Below are positions 32,550 through 42,638 of a stretch of 42,638 nt of DNA, piece by piece. This DNA is from Nemertoderma westbladi. Its lineage: Eukaryota > Xenacoelomorpha > Nemertodermatida > Nemertodermatidae. Within the stretch, counting starts at the first letter, position 1; each line of letters starts with the position of its first letter. The position numbers and the translations under genes are program-made. The notes under the pieces are model-generated. The model searched no databases. It was not told the DNA's origin and worked only from the letters and a program-made list of their open reading frames with translations. The stretch spans positions 1 to 42,638 of the forward strand of contig JAUCBJ010004712.1 of the NCBI GenBank assembly GCA_032718475.1, read 5' to 3'.

Positions 32550-33801
32550 GTTCGCGCTTTCAGACCTTTAGCAGTTTAACCTGCCAAATTGGGATGTCTT
32601 TTAGATGATAGATCGTCTTTAGCCTATGACAAGTATTTGATACACTACATTAGCCGAAGCCAGTCTATGCGCGATCATTCACCCGCTGGATATACCCGGG
32701 AGACTGGATTCGGAAGCCTAACCGTATTGCGGGGTAGGCCTACTGTATTATTCGACTGATCGTAATATATAATCTCTGACAAATATTATTCACTTTCGGG
32801 AAATATTAACAGTTCCTTTAGGACGTGGCGCTCTAAATATGTAAACAGAGTTATGACTTAAACTAGACACAACGGGATGGCTATAGATTCACGTATATGG
32901 CGCATTCTTTAGGAGATGCTTTGTTATCAGTCACAATCATGCACAATACTGCACAATGCTGCACACTAATCTGCCGACCTTCACTAAATTTAGTCACATA
33001 TAAAGAGAACAACAGACAATACATGTAGGGCCTATGAAATAGCATTAGATTCACTTCAAACCACTTAATGTAAGTCGCAATCGTTATATGTAACCGGTCT
33101 CTCTAACCTTTAGTATATCAAGAAGATTGGGGTGTCTGATTATTTATCAGTATTCCAAATATAATATTCCATCAACAAATATAATGAATAACCGACAGTA
33201 AATAGCAGTAAAAATGCGGTGTTTGTAGTTGACAATATGATTAGTTTGTATGGTTCGTGAGTTATGGATTGATATGATAACAGATATACGTTCTATAATT
33301 AAGCCTACTAATGTTGGGCTAAAGACTGAAACACGGAGGTTCCAAAGCCGGTGTTCTAGGCTGTGGACAAAATCCCATACTGACTCAACTCCACGAGTTT
33401 CTATATACAATCTCTAACGCAGAGGCAAAAAACGCTCTGATTGGTCGACCGAACAAAGAAGGAACAGAGAACAAAGAAAAAGCTCCACGTGTGCAGCATC
33501 AGCTGTTAGCCGTCGTCATGGTAGCTACACTGTTTCAAGAGGATCTGGCGTATTGCGTCATAGAATTACTAATTATGTCCGCTAAAGTACACATACAGAA
33601 GAAATGGCTTTTATGTCCTCTAAAACACCAGTACAGTAAGGACACGGCCTTTTATGCCTGTTAAACCAACTACAGAGTACTTTACGGGGAAAATAACCGG
33701 CTAATTCCGCAAAAGCCTTTACACTGCTCCCAGAAAATGGGATTTAAGTCTATAAAATATAACAAATCACAGTTTCTAAAATATAAAAATACTCTAAACA
33801 G
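32550..33801. other. non-coding spacer
   Basis: No gene recognised. Around 33580-33680 a loose repeat of TTTTATGTCC/TTTTATGCC words with GTACAG occurs. It lies downstream of the large minus-strand frame at 33802-38044. Confidence 0.5.
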
Positions 33802-35949
33802 TTAGTCTTTCTTACGCGGACGGCGTTTACGCAGTTTTTTGAGGCTAGCAAGAGTCATTTTCTCTTTGGGGCGAGCCACTTTACTAGGAGGGCTGTAACT
33901 CCTGGGTGAAGGGTGCAATACAATTGCATCAGAAGGTTTAGGATTACGATCGGTGTATCTGCCGGTCGAGGTACCTGGTTGATCGATATCAACTTCAGTG
34001 GAGCGAGGTCTAACGGCCTTTAGGGCGTGTCTTAGGACAGCAGCTCCTACGGGTCCTTGACGGGTCGTCTGGACAATGGCGGTAGGCAGACCGTGAGTGG
34101 TGAGAAACTTCCTTGGTTTAATGGTTCTTTCCAGCTCGCGTTCTCGGGCTCGATATTCGTAGGGCCGTCGAGATACTTCCTGTAACTCAGGGTGCGAGTT
34201 GATAAATAAATCGCCATACTCAGGGTCTTGACGGATGAAATTGATCAAATGATATGAAGTAATATCGTTAGGATTGACGTTCCTAAGATATTTTCGAACA
34301 AATTTGGTGGAAATACACTCACCAACACGCTTCATTAGTTCGTAACTCGGTGTGCATGTTTTTTGTTCCACAGACGCGAATAAATAAGGATGGAACGCGT
34401 AAACTCCCTCGTAAGAGCGTCCAGGGTAGTAGCGATGGTGGGACTCACAATGTAAATCCGCGTTCGCTTCCCAAGCTCGGATGTAGCGCAGGGTAATCAT
34501 CTCATCTACGCTTTCTAAATCGCGGTTAAAGGGGCAATTATAACTGGCATGTCCTTTAAGTTGACAGTGGTGGCATTGGGTCATAAATTGGGGGCAGACT
34601 GCAAAAATATGCGAGTTATTAAGTCTGCAATACGCACAATAGATCTCCATCATCGGTTGTTCGTGGAAATAGGAGCAGGGTACGTCTGAGTCCATAGGGG
34701 TGAAATGGTCTCTCGATGCGCATAATCGACAACGTTTTCGAGAAACGTAGTTGGCGTGTCGATAATCGTATGCGGTGAGACATTGTGGACCTTGATACCA
34801 CTCCAAGACGTAATCGTTATCGCTGCTCCGGGGCGCTGTAGGCTGGATCGCTTCAGATTCTAAGCATATTGGTTCGTCTTCCAATTGCATAGCTGAGGTA
34901 GGTGCGGCTGTCTCCGCAAGCGGACCCACTGTCTGAACTTCCACGACAGAATAACCTGTGGGTATTCGGGGTCTTTGTATAACAGATGAATGTAAGTTCT
35001 GTATACAAATGTCCTGAAAGCGGGCAAATCCCGCGCTGTTTAGCTTCTCCGCAGCTGAGTCTCTTAGGCTGAGTTTGGTCAGAGCGCGGTCCTTGAACTG
35101 ACTATCAACGTTACGGAACCGAGTCAGAAAGCGCCTGAAACATTCGAAGAGGATGAATTTATTGTGTTCATCTAACTTGGCGAGTTTGGTTCCAAGTATT
35201 AAGGGATGGGCGCGTATGGTACGACTGCACACATCGGCTAGCCAACCGGCAAGTGCTTTGTTTTCAAAGATCGTATATATAGCTAAGGAGGGACGAAGTG
35301 GAACACTCATAAAGCTATACACGGCGCCAGGTGCGGTCAATGGTCCATCAAAGTATAAACGAGAATAATGATCTCCATATACTTGTTGGTAATTTATAGG
35401 ATTTCCAACCTTGAAATTCCATCCGTATTCTTGAAAGGCAAGATGTCCGATGGAGGTTCGTTGTACTTTAGTAATGCCGCTGGGTGTATTGGCATACATA
35501 GTGCGGAAGAAACCTCGGCCTTCTGCCCAGGGAGCAATCAGCTGAGTATCAACGAAAGGGTATGGAATGTTTTCCATATTCCGAAAGTCGTTTTGTAGGT
35601 CTCCATAAACAGCTGAGCCGATTTTAAGGATTCTTTCGTTAAACAACATCTCGAGCACGGGCTGGGGTAACATCGATCCATCGATACCCATGGCCGGTTT
35701 GCGCTCGGTGTCGGTGACGTAACGCTGCGCGAGTTCGAATTTTCCATGTCGGAGTTTCTTTTGTGTCTCAGTAAGAGTTTCAAAAGAATAATCAATCACA
35801 TCGGAACACGCTTGAGTAAATACGTGGGTAGAACCAGCGAGTCCTCGTATGTGTATCATCCGCGTAGTTCCCAGTTCTCCAACCGGAACGCTACCTTCGT
35901 TATCGTAAGTGACAACTCCATACATCTCGATAACGTTAAGAGTTTCGTT
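33802..35949 (-). pseudogene. Gag-like frame, part 4 (707 codons from first ATG) with CCHC zinc knuckle
   Basis: The longest intact stretch. Counting from the ATG at 35923-35925, residues about 399-464 contain three Cys-rich groups: CRLCASRDHF, CAYCRLNNSHIFAVC (CX2CX5HX4C) and CHHCQLKGHASYNC (CX2CX4HX4C, the canonical retroviral-type knuckle). The N-terminal 300 residues look globular, with no motif I know. The last ~90 residues are Pro/Ser-rich and end in KKLRKRRPRKKD, a basic tail suited to nucleic-acid binding or nuclear entry. Alternatives: capsid/nucleocapsid of an LTR retroelement, or an old viral structural gene. Confidence 0.62.
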
Positions 35950-36390
35950 TCACTCTTTAGTGGCGTTTTCGAGGGTCATTCCCACAGGATGCCACAAGGT
36001 AGCGCATTCGCTAGCATTAGGTAGGTCTCTATACTTTAAATATTGTGTGGTATATGTTTCCACATCTCCATATCGTTGTATTCTTTCCTCCTCGAATAAC
36101 ACGTCAAGATTCCAGTGTACTAAACGAGTTTTGATGAGTCCATCAAGATTATATGGAGGTATTGTTTCTTTCTCTATTCTGGAAACATTATATGGTTTTC
36201 GAAATGAGTTTACTTTAACTAACTGATCCAGATGTTTCTGCAGTTGTTCGAGTTCGACAAGATCGAGAGGATTTATTAGTGGTAGAAACCTCAGACTATG
36301 TGTAGGATCTTCCGGTTTTACCATGTAATATTGTGTTAGATTGACGTAATAAGGGTGATCTTTGATCCCATAAAACGAGTCCGGTAGCGC
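35950..36390 (-). pseudogene. Gag-like frame, part 3 (~145 codons)
   Basis: Frame-shifted continuation. The ATG at 36322-36324 is probably internal, because the same frame is open upstream to the shift (DSFYGIKDHPYYVNLTQYY). It ends at TGA 35950-35952, and the frame continues on the other side for another 715 codons. Confidence 0.55.
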
Positions 36391-37081
36391 GTATGTTTAC
36401 ATCGTGTACCATGCGACGGACAAGATCCGCTCTATTGTCCGGAGGTTCACCGAGTATACCATCGACACGAGCGGCTTCGATGGGCGGACGTTGCAACATG
36501 GGAGCGTCAGCGATAAGATCTCGAGATCTTAGGTTGATATCAACCGGTTGGGGTTGTACCGTCGCAAAGAGTTTGTCTCCAAAATGGGGAACCATCGAGG
36601 GATGAAGGATGGTTTTAGAGTAGAGATCCGTCATAAGGATTTGAGCTTCGGGTTGAGCTAAAGCTGCTTCTTCTCTCTCATCTAGTTCTATATGTCTCTC
36701 CTCGAGCTGATTTTCCTCCGCTTGTTGTTGTAGACGCTCATCTAGGAACTCTTGTAAAGAGTAGGTTCGTCCACGTTCGATGTCCTCTTCGAGATTTTGT
36801 ACTTCTCTATCGAACTGGGGTAAAGCTAATTCCTTCACCGCTTGGACTTGTTGTTGCAATTTACGTTTCTCCAAACAATCGTAAGTTCCCTTTCCGATTT
36901 TCTGCCCAATAGCGTCTAACGCGTTTCGTACGACGCTCTCTTCGACTTCCATAACGGGTTGGATCGAGGTGAAGACGGGACGGTTGTATGGGTTAAATGG
37001 CCATATTAGATGACCGCGTCCCAATCCAGCTAGGTAGGGTTGGCGAATATCTAGTGAGCCTACTACCGGAGTGCCACCGAT
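36296..37081 (-). pseudogene. Gag-like frame, part 2 (~260 codons)
   Basis: The same frame as part 1 continues without an ATG (IGGTPVVGSLDIRQPYLAG). It has a long Gln/Glu/Leu-rich segment at about 36870-36640 (for example LEEDIERGRTYSLQEFLDER) that is a likely coiled coil. Past about 36390 the frame loses plausibility, and the frame of part 3 takes over, which places a single-step frameshift there. Confidence 0.55.
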
Positions 37082-38044
37082 CTACTGTTCGGGTAACACT
37101 AGATCTTTGAACAGTGAGTACAGTTCGGGAGGATCCGTGATACTATTAGGATCAAGAGTCTGAGGTCTAACTGAGGAATGAGGAGGTCTGACCGAGTATT
37201 CCGGAACTCTGATCATTGGTTTGTTCAAGGATCGTTTGAGTCGAGCGACCGTAGGGGATCCGTCGAACAGGTTTCGCTCGAAACTCCCATAAGTATATCG
37301 TGTAAAACTGTGTTTAGCGCAACGTCTCCGCGGATGTTTATGTCTTTCTGTTTGCTGATTGGGTCTAGGGCATTCGTCGCAGTAATACCAAAGACGCACG
37401 TCCTGCAGGGGAAACGCGGGTGATCGTTCTCCAGTTTTACAATATTCCTCCATCTGTTCGAAGCTATCTGGGACGACAGGTAGCGGTCGATCGGCGGTAA
37501 GATACATCATAGTGAAATAGAGTCGTTTGAGTTCTATCATAGGATCATGATATACACCTTGAGGATATCGAGTTTCGAGATTTTGTTGACTGGCAATATT
37601 GAGGTATGTCTCTCTCAAGAATTCCAGATAATCGTTGAAGTCGCTGCATTTATCCGGCTCTTCAAAGTCTTCCCTTTCGAGTCTGTTTCGAATAGAGTTC
37701 TCGTGTTCTATTCTCGGTTTATCGTTCCGACTCCGCTGGGTATGATATTTAAATAAAACCATTTCCCTTTCGGTATCTACATCGTCCGTATCGTGTAAAT
37801 CGATAGGATGGCCGGTAGTTAAGTCCATATACGTACCATTACGATGCGTATAGCGAGCGGTGAACTTTCTATAATCCAATTCACGCGTAAGTTGCTCCGG
37901 GGACATTGGCGGTTCGATATAACGACCATCATCCTCCGTAGTAGTTGGACCAGCGTCGCCACGTATCAAGCTATCGACAAACGCTTGTAAAGGTAGAGTA
38001 TATCGCTCCCTGATACTAAGATCATCTTTTATCAACTCAGTCAT
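37082..38044 (-). pseudogene. Gag-like frame, part 1 (320 codons)
   Basis: Opens at an ATG with G at -3 (38042-38044), starting MTELIKDDLSIRERY. It is rich in charged residues and Pro. Residues about 228-256 hold a Cys/His group (YYCDECPRPNQQTERHKHP followed by RRRCAKH) that could bind zinc. It ends LPEQ before an in-frame TAG, after which the same frame stays open. Confidence 0.6.
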
Positions 38045-38414
38045 ATCTGCTATGAGTTTATCAATATTATAATGAGTTTATATATTAGGCTAGCGGGCGT
38101 CGCTGCCTACCCCTCTTTTGCCCCCGGACAGTGCAAGATCCTCAGCGCCGATGTACCGTCGTCGCTGTGCTTTCGCCAACGATGTAGCTACACAACGACA
38201 ACGATAACCGGCACAAGTCACTCCACTGTCCGTCCCAAAGGCTTAGATGTACTTCAGGTTCTTTCTGGAGAGTTAGGGCTACTTTCACAATTGCGACTAG
38301 CTACTGTAAACACACTTTAGCAGTAACATTCACCTATGAACGCACAAATTCAACACAACTGCCACAAACTGTACACATTCGGGCCATTTGTCCGTTAGTC
38401 AGTACCTTCCAGAA
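38045..38414 (-). other. leader between candidate LTR and Gag-like frame
   Basis: Non-coding, GC-richer around 38100-38250 than the flanks. If the LTR call is right, this is the 5' leader of the Gag-like element on the minus strand. No primer-binding site can be assigned with confidence. Confidence 0.35.
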
Positions 38415-39661
38415 TGTCACTTTATTTATTATGTATCCTTGGATACTAGCAGTGCGCTATTTATTCCCTATGCTATTCAATGGGGCAAGCTTTCTATTGT
38501 TCTTTTAACTCACTTCTAATTCTAGCGTGGTTGTTGCTATGGTGACATTATGGAAAGCTAGCGGTAGAATTAGGGTAATTCTCATGCATACAGATCTGGG
38601 ATGCTATTTAATAGTAATTCTTTAATGGTCAATATCCCCTTTATACATGAATTTATGAATTTTATCGGCTATTGACTATATATTGGAGATTCTCGCACAC
38701 AAATACACTTAATAGAGTGAATCTCCGCTCCCATGATCTATTAATTAATGGAATTTTGGGAATGTTATAAATTGTATAAAATGACAATTTATTAAATTCA
38801 TTGAAATATATGAATTTAAATTTATTCCCGTAAATTTTATTATTTAATGTTAAATAGACACAATTTTATTCCAGAACGTGTCTGGGGACTGGGATCCTTG
38901 ATTCTAGGAATTTTGTCTTTTTAAGAGTATCGGTAAGTGCTACGATATCTTAATCGACTAGAATTTTAAAGGATCCAAAATTCGACAGATTTTGTAAATA
39001 TTAATAATTAATATTTAGGATGGGCACCAGTTTATTCCAGAACTTGTCTGGGGACGTTAACCACTGATTCTAGAATTTGGTCTTTCAAGTATATCGGTGG
39101 GTGCCGCGATATCTTAATCGACTAGAATTATAGATGGTCAAAGGGTTTAACAGATTTATTTGCGATGTACGCTACTGTTAAAGGGACATCACGCTACTAT
39201 ATGTATTATTTAATATACGGTATGAGAGCAATATCGCACGAAGCAATGTCAGTGAGAAGAGGCAAGTCGTTTCCAAGGTCTACCCAGAGCTTGGTTTAGC
39301 CGAGACACGAGGATCTGAATTTTGCATTCCTAATACTCTGCTTACCAATAATACTTAAATATAGTAGGAGCTTTATTGTACTTTAATAAGTACGGACATT
39401 TCATCTTACTGTAGTTACGTATTTGTAATGTAATACGGACAGTAAGGAAGGAGAAAAGAATTATTTCTCGCCGTCGCACTAAATATATAATATATAAGTA
39501 ATTAAGTAATAAACGCTAATATATATTGCACTAATCTACTAAATAATCGCTAAAATAACATTCTACTAAATAAAATTAAAGAAAACGATTATAATAAAAT
39601 TACATAATAATACATACATAAATATAAAAGAATAAAAACAAATATAAAATATAGTCATACA
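38415..39661 (-). repeat. candidate LTR (TGT...ACA), ~1.25 kb
   Basis: It lies directly after the BEL/Pao pol stop. On the minus strand GGAGTGGG, a possible polypurine tract, precedes TGTATGAC at 39661, and an ACA end can be placed at 38415 just after AATAAATAAAGTG. A second AATAAA lies near 39372. The body is AT-rich and includes a 160-bp internal duplication. Only one copy is in the window, so both borders are unproven. Confidence 0.35.
38870..39150. repeat. internal tandem duplication, ~160-bp unit, two copies
   Basis: TTTATTCCAGAACGTGTCTGG (about 38870), then GATTCTAGGAATTTTGTCTTT, TATCGG, and CGATATCTTAATCGACTAGA, is followed about 158 bp later by a diverged second copy in the same order (TTTATTCCAGAACTTGTCTGG near 39028). 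Confidence 0.85.
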
Positions 39662-39677
39662 CCCACTCCAGTCGTTG

Positions 39678-40715
39678 TTAAGTTGGGGAGTCCCTAGATG
39701 TTTGTTGGATTAGGGAGGTGGTCATGGGAAGAGTATCTTGCCTTCCATAGTTTCCGGAGAGTTCTCTGTCTCTTTCCAGTAAACATAAGCGACCAACTGG
39801 GCGATTGAGCTGCTGTGTCTCGAAGACAATTCCCGGTTTCTTGAAGTTACGTCGCATGACGACGAGTTCTACCGATCGCACCAAACCGTCATCCGAGATG
39901 TGAGTCTCGATGATACGACCTGTCTGCCACCGCTTACGTGGAAGATCTACATCCACAATAAGAACCATGTCTCCAGCGCTGACGTTTTCTTGCTGCGCAA
40001 ACCACTTAGTTCGAAGTTGTAGCGTGGGCAGATAATGTTTTTCGAAATGGTCAGCGAAACGACGGGATAACAACTGCAAGAGTTGCCAAGTTTGCCGGCA
40101 GTATTCGTCTCCGTCTGTGATTTCCGATTGTGGGAGCATGGCTACAGGTTTCTTCAGTAGGAAGTGCGTGGGTGTTAGCGCTTCCAGGGAATCGGGACTC
40201 GATGAGACTGGCATAAGCGGTCTCTCGTTGAGATAGGCGGCAATTTCCTCCATTAACGTCCGCAAAAGTTCGTCGGTGAGATACGCGCGGCAAGGCACTA
40301 TAAAGTGAAATGCTGTCTTCACACTTCTTATTAATCTCTCCCAACTTCCTCCCCACCAAGGGGCGTCGGCGGCGTTGAAGGTCCAGCTAGACGCTGTTAC
40401 TCGTAGCTGATCGTCCACCTGTCTTTGATTCCAATCTTTGACGTAAGCTTTGATTTCATTGTTGGCACCAATGAAGTTTGTTCCCTTATCAGATCTCATC
40501 GTGTTACTAGTGCCAAAGCGAGCGATCTGTCGTCGTAAGCTTAATAGAAAGCTGTTGGTAGATAAATCATTCACCATATCGAGATGGATAGCTCTACAAG
40601 TCATACAAACAAAGATGACACACCATCTCTTGACTATAGTCCTAGCACGATATACTTCAATAGGGCCAAATAAATCCACACCGGTATTAGTAAAGGGTGG
40701 TTCATAGAAACTTAC
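39678..40715 (-). pseudogene. BEL/Pao integrase core and C-terminal domain
   Basis: Continues the same frame after the TGA (VSFYEPPFTNTGVDLFGP). The DDE triad is intact: Asp in GVDLFGP, Asp in MRSDKGTNFIGANNEI near 40500, and Glu in APWWGGSWERLIRSVK near 40350. The C-terminal part (LQLRTKWFAQQENVSAGDMV near 40015, then RKRWQTGRIIETH) matches the small domain that closes BEL/Pao polyproteins. Integrase inserts the DNA copy into the genome. The frame ends at 39678, 17 bases before the candidate LTR. Confidence 0.92.
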
Positions 40716-42131
40716 TCATTCCCTAGGTAATTCTGCCTCTCGCTGTGTTAAAGGCCTACTGAATGCTTTCCTACAGGGTATGCAGTTCCTACGAACTTGG
40801 TTCAGAGCTCTACGGGGTTTATAAAAATAATAGCGAGTTCGAATTTTGCTAAGAACTCGTTCTCTACCAGCATGATAAAGTTTGCTGTGAACGTCTACAA
40901 TCATCTTGACTTGTATTTCAAGATTTCTAATGAGTATGGGAAACTTAGTGTCAAAGGATAATGGAGCATTCGTTAATCTTCCTCCAACACGTATCAACCC
41001 ATCTATCATTGTGCTAGAGAAACGATCCCTTAAGCGCATCTGCGGATTTCTCAACAACAGGAAATACTTATCGGAATCCTCATAGCATTGCAGGAGTCTC
41101 AGCATCTGCTTGTTGGTTTCTTCATGCTCCTGATAACTGATCTTCTCCTTCAGAAACCTGTCGGATATCTTATATTTGGGAAGATCTTTAATAACATGGA
41201 CCTGCACCGATGTTAGTGGAGCGGTATCACTTTTGGTCTTCATCCCGGAGTAGTGATGGTGAAAACATCTTTTTAAATATGTAACGGCCTTACAGAGCTG
41301 ATTCCAGGAACTGTAGTGATGTATCGCTCTCTGCAGGAGAGGTGAGAGTCCTTGCGAGACGTCTGGTATTCCAGATTTCCAATCCTTCTCACGGATTTCC
41401 ACAACAAGCTTATTTGTGGCTGTTGGTTTCTGATCCAAAGCGTCGTCTCCGGAAGTATGTAGTACAGACAGATCTACCATGGGTTTGAATAACTTTGATT
41501 TACTCGCCCGAGTTTTAGGTTTGACTTTCTCCACTCCCTTGGCCTGTCTAATCTCTGCTGTAGTAAGATGAGGAGGCCATTCTTCTTCTTCTTTGTAGAG
41601 GAAGTCGGGTCCACCTAACCAGTCTGGAGTATCTACCAGTTCTTGTGGAGTTGCTCCCCTGGAGGCGATGTCTGCTGGATTAATCGTTCCGGGGCAATGT
41701 CTCCATTGATCCATCGTTGTGCGACTGAGTATAATGGCTACTCTGTTGGTAACGAAGACGCTGAACTGACAGACTTCATTGGTTATATACTCCAACACGA
41801 GTAAAGCGTCGGTCCAATAGACAGTTTTCTCCAGTGGATAGTCGATCTGTTCTGTTACATTCCGGCCGATGGCTGTAGCGTATAGAGCCGCCTTTAACTC
41901 CGCTCGAGGAACTTTCAACTTGTTGTTTATCAGTGCCTTAGAGGTAACCAAGGCGACTTTGATTCCATCCGGAGTTTCCACCCTTAGGTAGGCTACTATA
42001 CCTATTCCCATATCGCTGGCATCTCCAAACACATGGAGTTGATAGGAATACGTAGGGAGAACATGACCAAAATATGAACGGAAATTATAAAGTTCTCGCT
42101 GGCTGGTAGAGAATCTTCCCATCTCATCCAC
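40716..42131 (-). pseudogene. BEL/Pao RNase H and integrase zinc-binding domain
   Basis: The first residues up to about 42085 are probably out of frame. RNase H follows with its acidic residues visible in LHVFGDASDMGIGIVAY near 42030, VPRAELKAALYAT near 41900, VYWTDALLVLEY near 41810 and NPADIASRGATPQELV near 41670. RNase H removes the RNA template. Near the end, an HX4H pair (VHSKLYHAGRERVL) and CX2C (NCIPCRKA) form the integrase zinc-binding domain. The open frame stops at TGA 40716-40718, where related elements have a sense codon; the same frame continues past it. Confidence 0.9.
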
Positions 42132-42638
42132 TTCTTTAATAATTCTCCCTTAAGTGGATCGTCCCATGAGTGGTTTTCAAGCCACATTTGTTGTACTAAA
42201 CTCCGAGCAATCAATATAACTGGGCTAATAAATCCCAATGGATCGAAATAAGTGCTCAGGATACTTAAACAAATCCGTTTAGTCCGAACTGGATTATCTC
42301 GCTGTTTTAGTTGGAAAAACAGGATATCTCTTTCTGTGTCCCATTTCAAACCAAGGGTCTTAGTTTCTGGGAGATCATCTTTTATTAGATCTAGGTCTTT
42401 CGCTCCCCGATCTTCTACCGGGATCGATTCCAGAAACTCACGGGAGTTGCTGGTGAATTTAGTTAATCGAAATCCACCTCTTTTTAAGCACTCTACCGTT
42501 CCTTTAGCGACGTCAATGGCTTCTTCGACTGATGGAAGGGACTTTAGATTATCGTCCATGTATATATCCCGCTTGATGTTGTCAATCACCTCTTTAGAGA
42601 AGGCTTCTCGGTTGTCATCCGCAGTGGTGCGCACCACT
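42002..42638 (-). pseudogene. BEL/Pao reverse transcriptase, C-terminal part (partial)
   Basis: Open from the window edge. The catalytic YMDD lies at 42551-42562 within RDIYMDDNLKS. It is followed by GGFRLTKFTSNSREFL, LGLKWDTERDILFF and STYFDPLGFISPVILIAR, the conserved connection of BEL/Pao polyproteins to RNase H. The meaningful frame ends near 42085, and the RNase H frame takes over by a one-base shift. Reverse transcriptase copies the element's RNA into DNA. Confidence 0.9.

Larger units (their letters stand above)
33802..38044 (-). pseudogene. large Gag-like reading frame (~1,400 codons) of unknown family, lightly broken
   Basis: Four long open stretches on the minus strand join into what was one frame. 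The first two are separated only by an in-frame TAG (37082-37084). The second and third are related by one single-step frameshift near 36390. The third and fourth are separated only by a TGA (35950-35952). The product would be about 1,410 residues. Visible features are a Cys/His segment in the first part, a Gln/Glu-rich probable coiled coil in the second, and in the fourth a Cys-rich segment with a canonical CCHC zinc knuckle and a very basic C-terminus. That set suggests a nucleic-acid-binding Gag or viral structural protein. I find no protease, polymerase, integrase or helicase motif and do not recognise the family. It starts about 370 bp downstream of a candidate LTR that follows BEL/Pao pol. 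Confidence 0.6.
39662..42638 (-). mobile_element. BEL/Pao-type LTR retroelement, pol region (cut by the window edge)
   Basis: The minus strand encodes, in order, the end of reverse transcriptase, RNase H, an integrase zinc-binding domain, the integrase core and a C-terminal domain typical of BEL/Pao polyproteins. The order RT-RNase H-IN and the sequence style (RDIYMDDNLKSLPSVEEA; TRKWFAQQ-type tail) match BEL/Pao, not Gypsy or Copia. It is damaged by one frameshift near 42085 and one in-frame TGA at 40716-40718. Gag, protease and the start of RT lie beyond 42638. Confidence 0.9.

Noticed and set aside
33802-38044. Env-like extra ORF of the BEL/Pao element
   Set aside because: No signal peptide or membrane segment is evident, and a CCHC knuckle with a basic tail fits a Gag-type protein better.
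38072-38320. 82-codon plus-strand frame upstream of the Gag-like frame
   Set aside because: No recognisable domain, and it lies in the leader or LTR region of a minus-strand element.
38396-38414. Primer-binding site next to the candidate LTR
   Set aside because: TGG-starting sequences are present on the minus strand, but none could be matched to a tRNA 3' end with confidence.

Overview
The window is nuclear DNA from an animal. It is mostly AT-rich intergenic sequence, with no bacterial-style gene packing, and it holds a metazoan-only LIM protein gene (a testin orthologue), several non-LTR retrotransposon families, a BEL/Pao-type LTR retroelement, a tRNA-derived SINE, MITE-like elements and long minisatellites. 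The mix, and the frequent short palindromes such as TAGGCCTA and TACCGGTA, would fit a marine invertebrate, but I cannot name the taxon from sequence alone.

Layout. 1-7312: intergenic, with one transposon end, microsatellites and a SINE. 7313-12362: a short MITE, then a nearly complete but dead RTE-like LINE ('LINE-A' copy 1) inserted in a 31-bp minisatellite, then a short tandem repeat. 12744-13076: a hAT-like MITE. 14321-15110: a 48-bp GC-rich minisatellite. 16071-17303 (minus): the only intact host gene, an intronless 410-aa testin. 18472-21232: a decayed LINE-A 5' region split by a second reverse-transcriptase element and by a 1-kb element with ~200-bp terminal inverted repeats. 22930-25275: AT-rich repeats, then a 1.3-kb G-rich minisatellite. 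25280-31258: a nested complex in which a minus-strand CR1-like LINE ('LINE-B') has its endonuclease split twice, by LINE-A copy 2 and by a plus-strand LINE ('LINE-C'). Each insertion has readable target-site duplications. 31388-32549: a TIR element and a LINE-A fragment. 33802-38044 (minus): a broken reading frame of about 1,400 codons with a CCHC zinc knuckle that I do not recognise. 38415-39661: a candidate LTR. 39678-42638 (minus): BEL/Pao pol (reverse transcriptase, RNase H, integrase), running off the right edge.

Reading of the whole. Only testin looks like a working host gene. Everything else with coding potential is transposon-derived and carries stops or frameshifts. The most promising unknown is the large Gag-like frame at 33802-38044. 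Its position just downstream of a possible LTR that itself follows BEL/Pao pol suggests a tandem pol-LTR-gag arrangement, with an unusually long and divergent first ORF. The clearest structural results are the nested insertions, and the hint that LINE-A prefers TACACAA-type targets.
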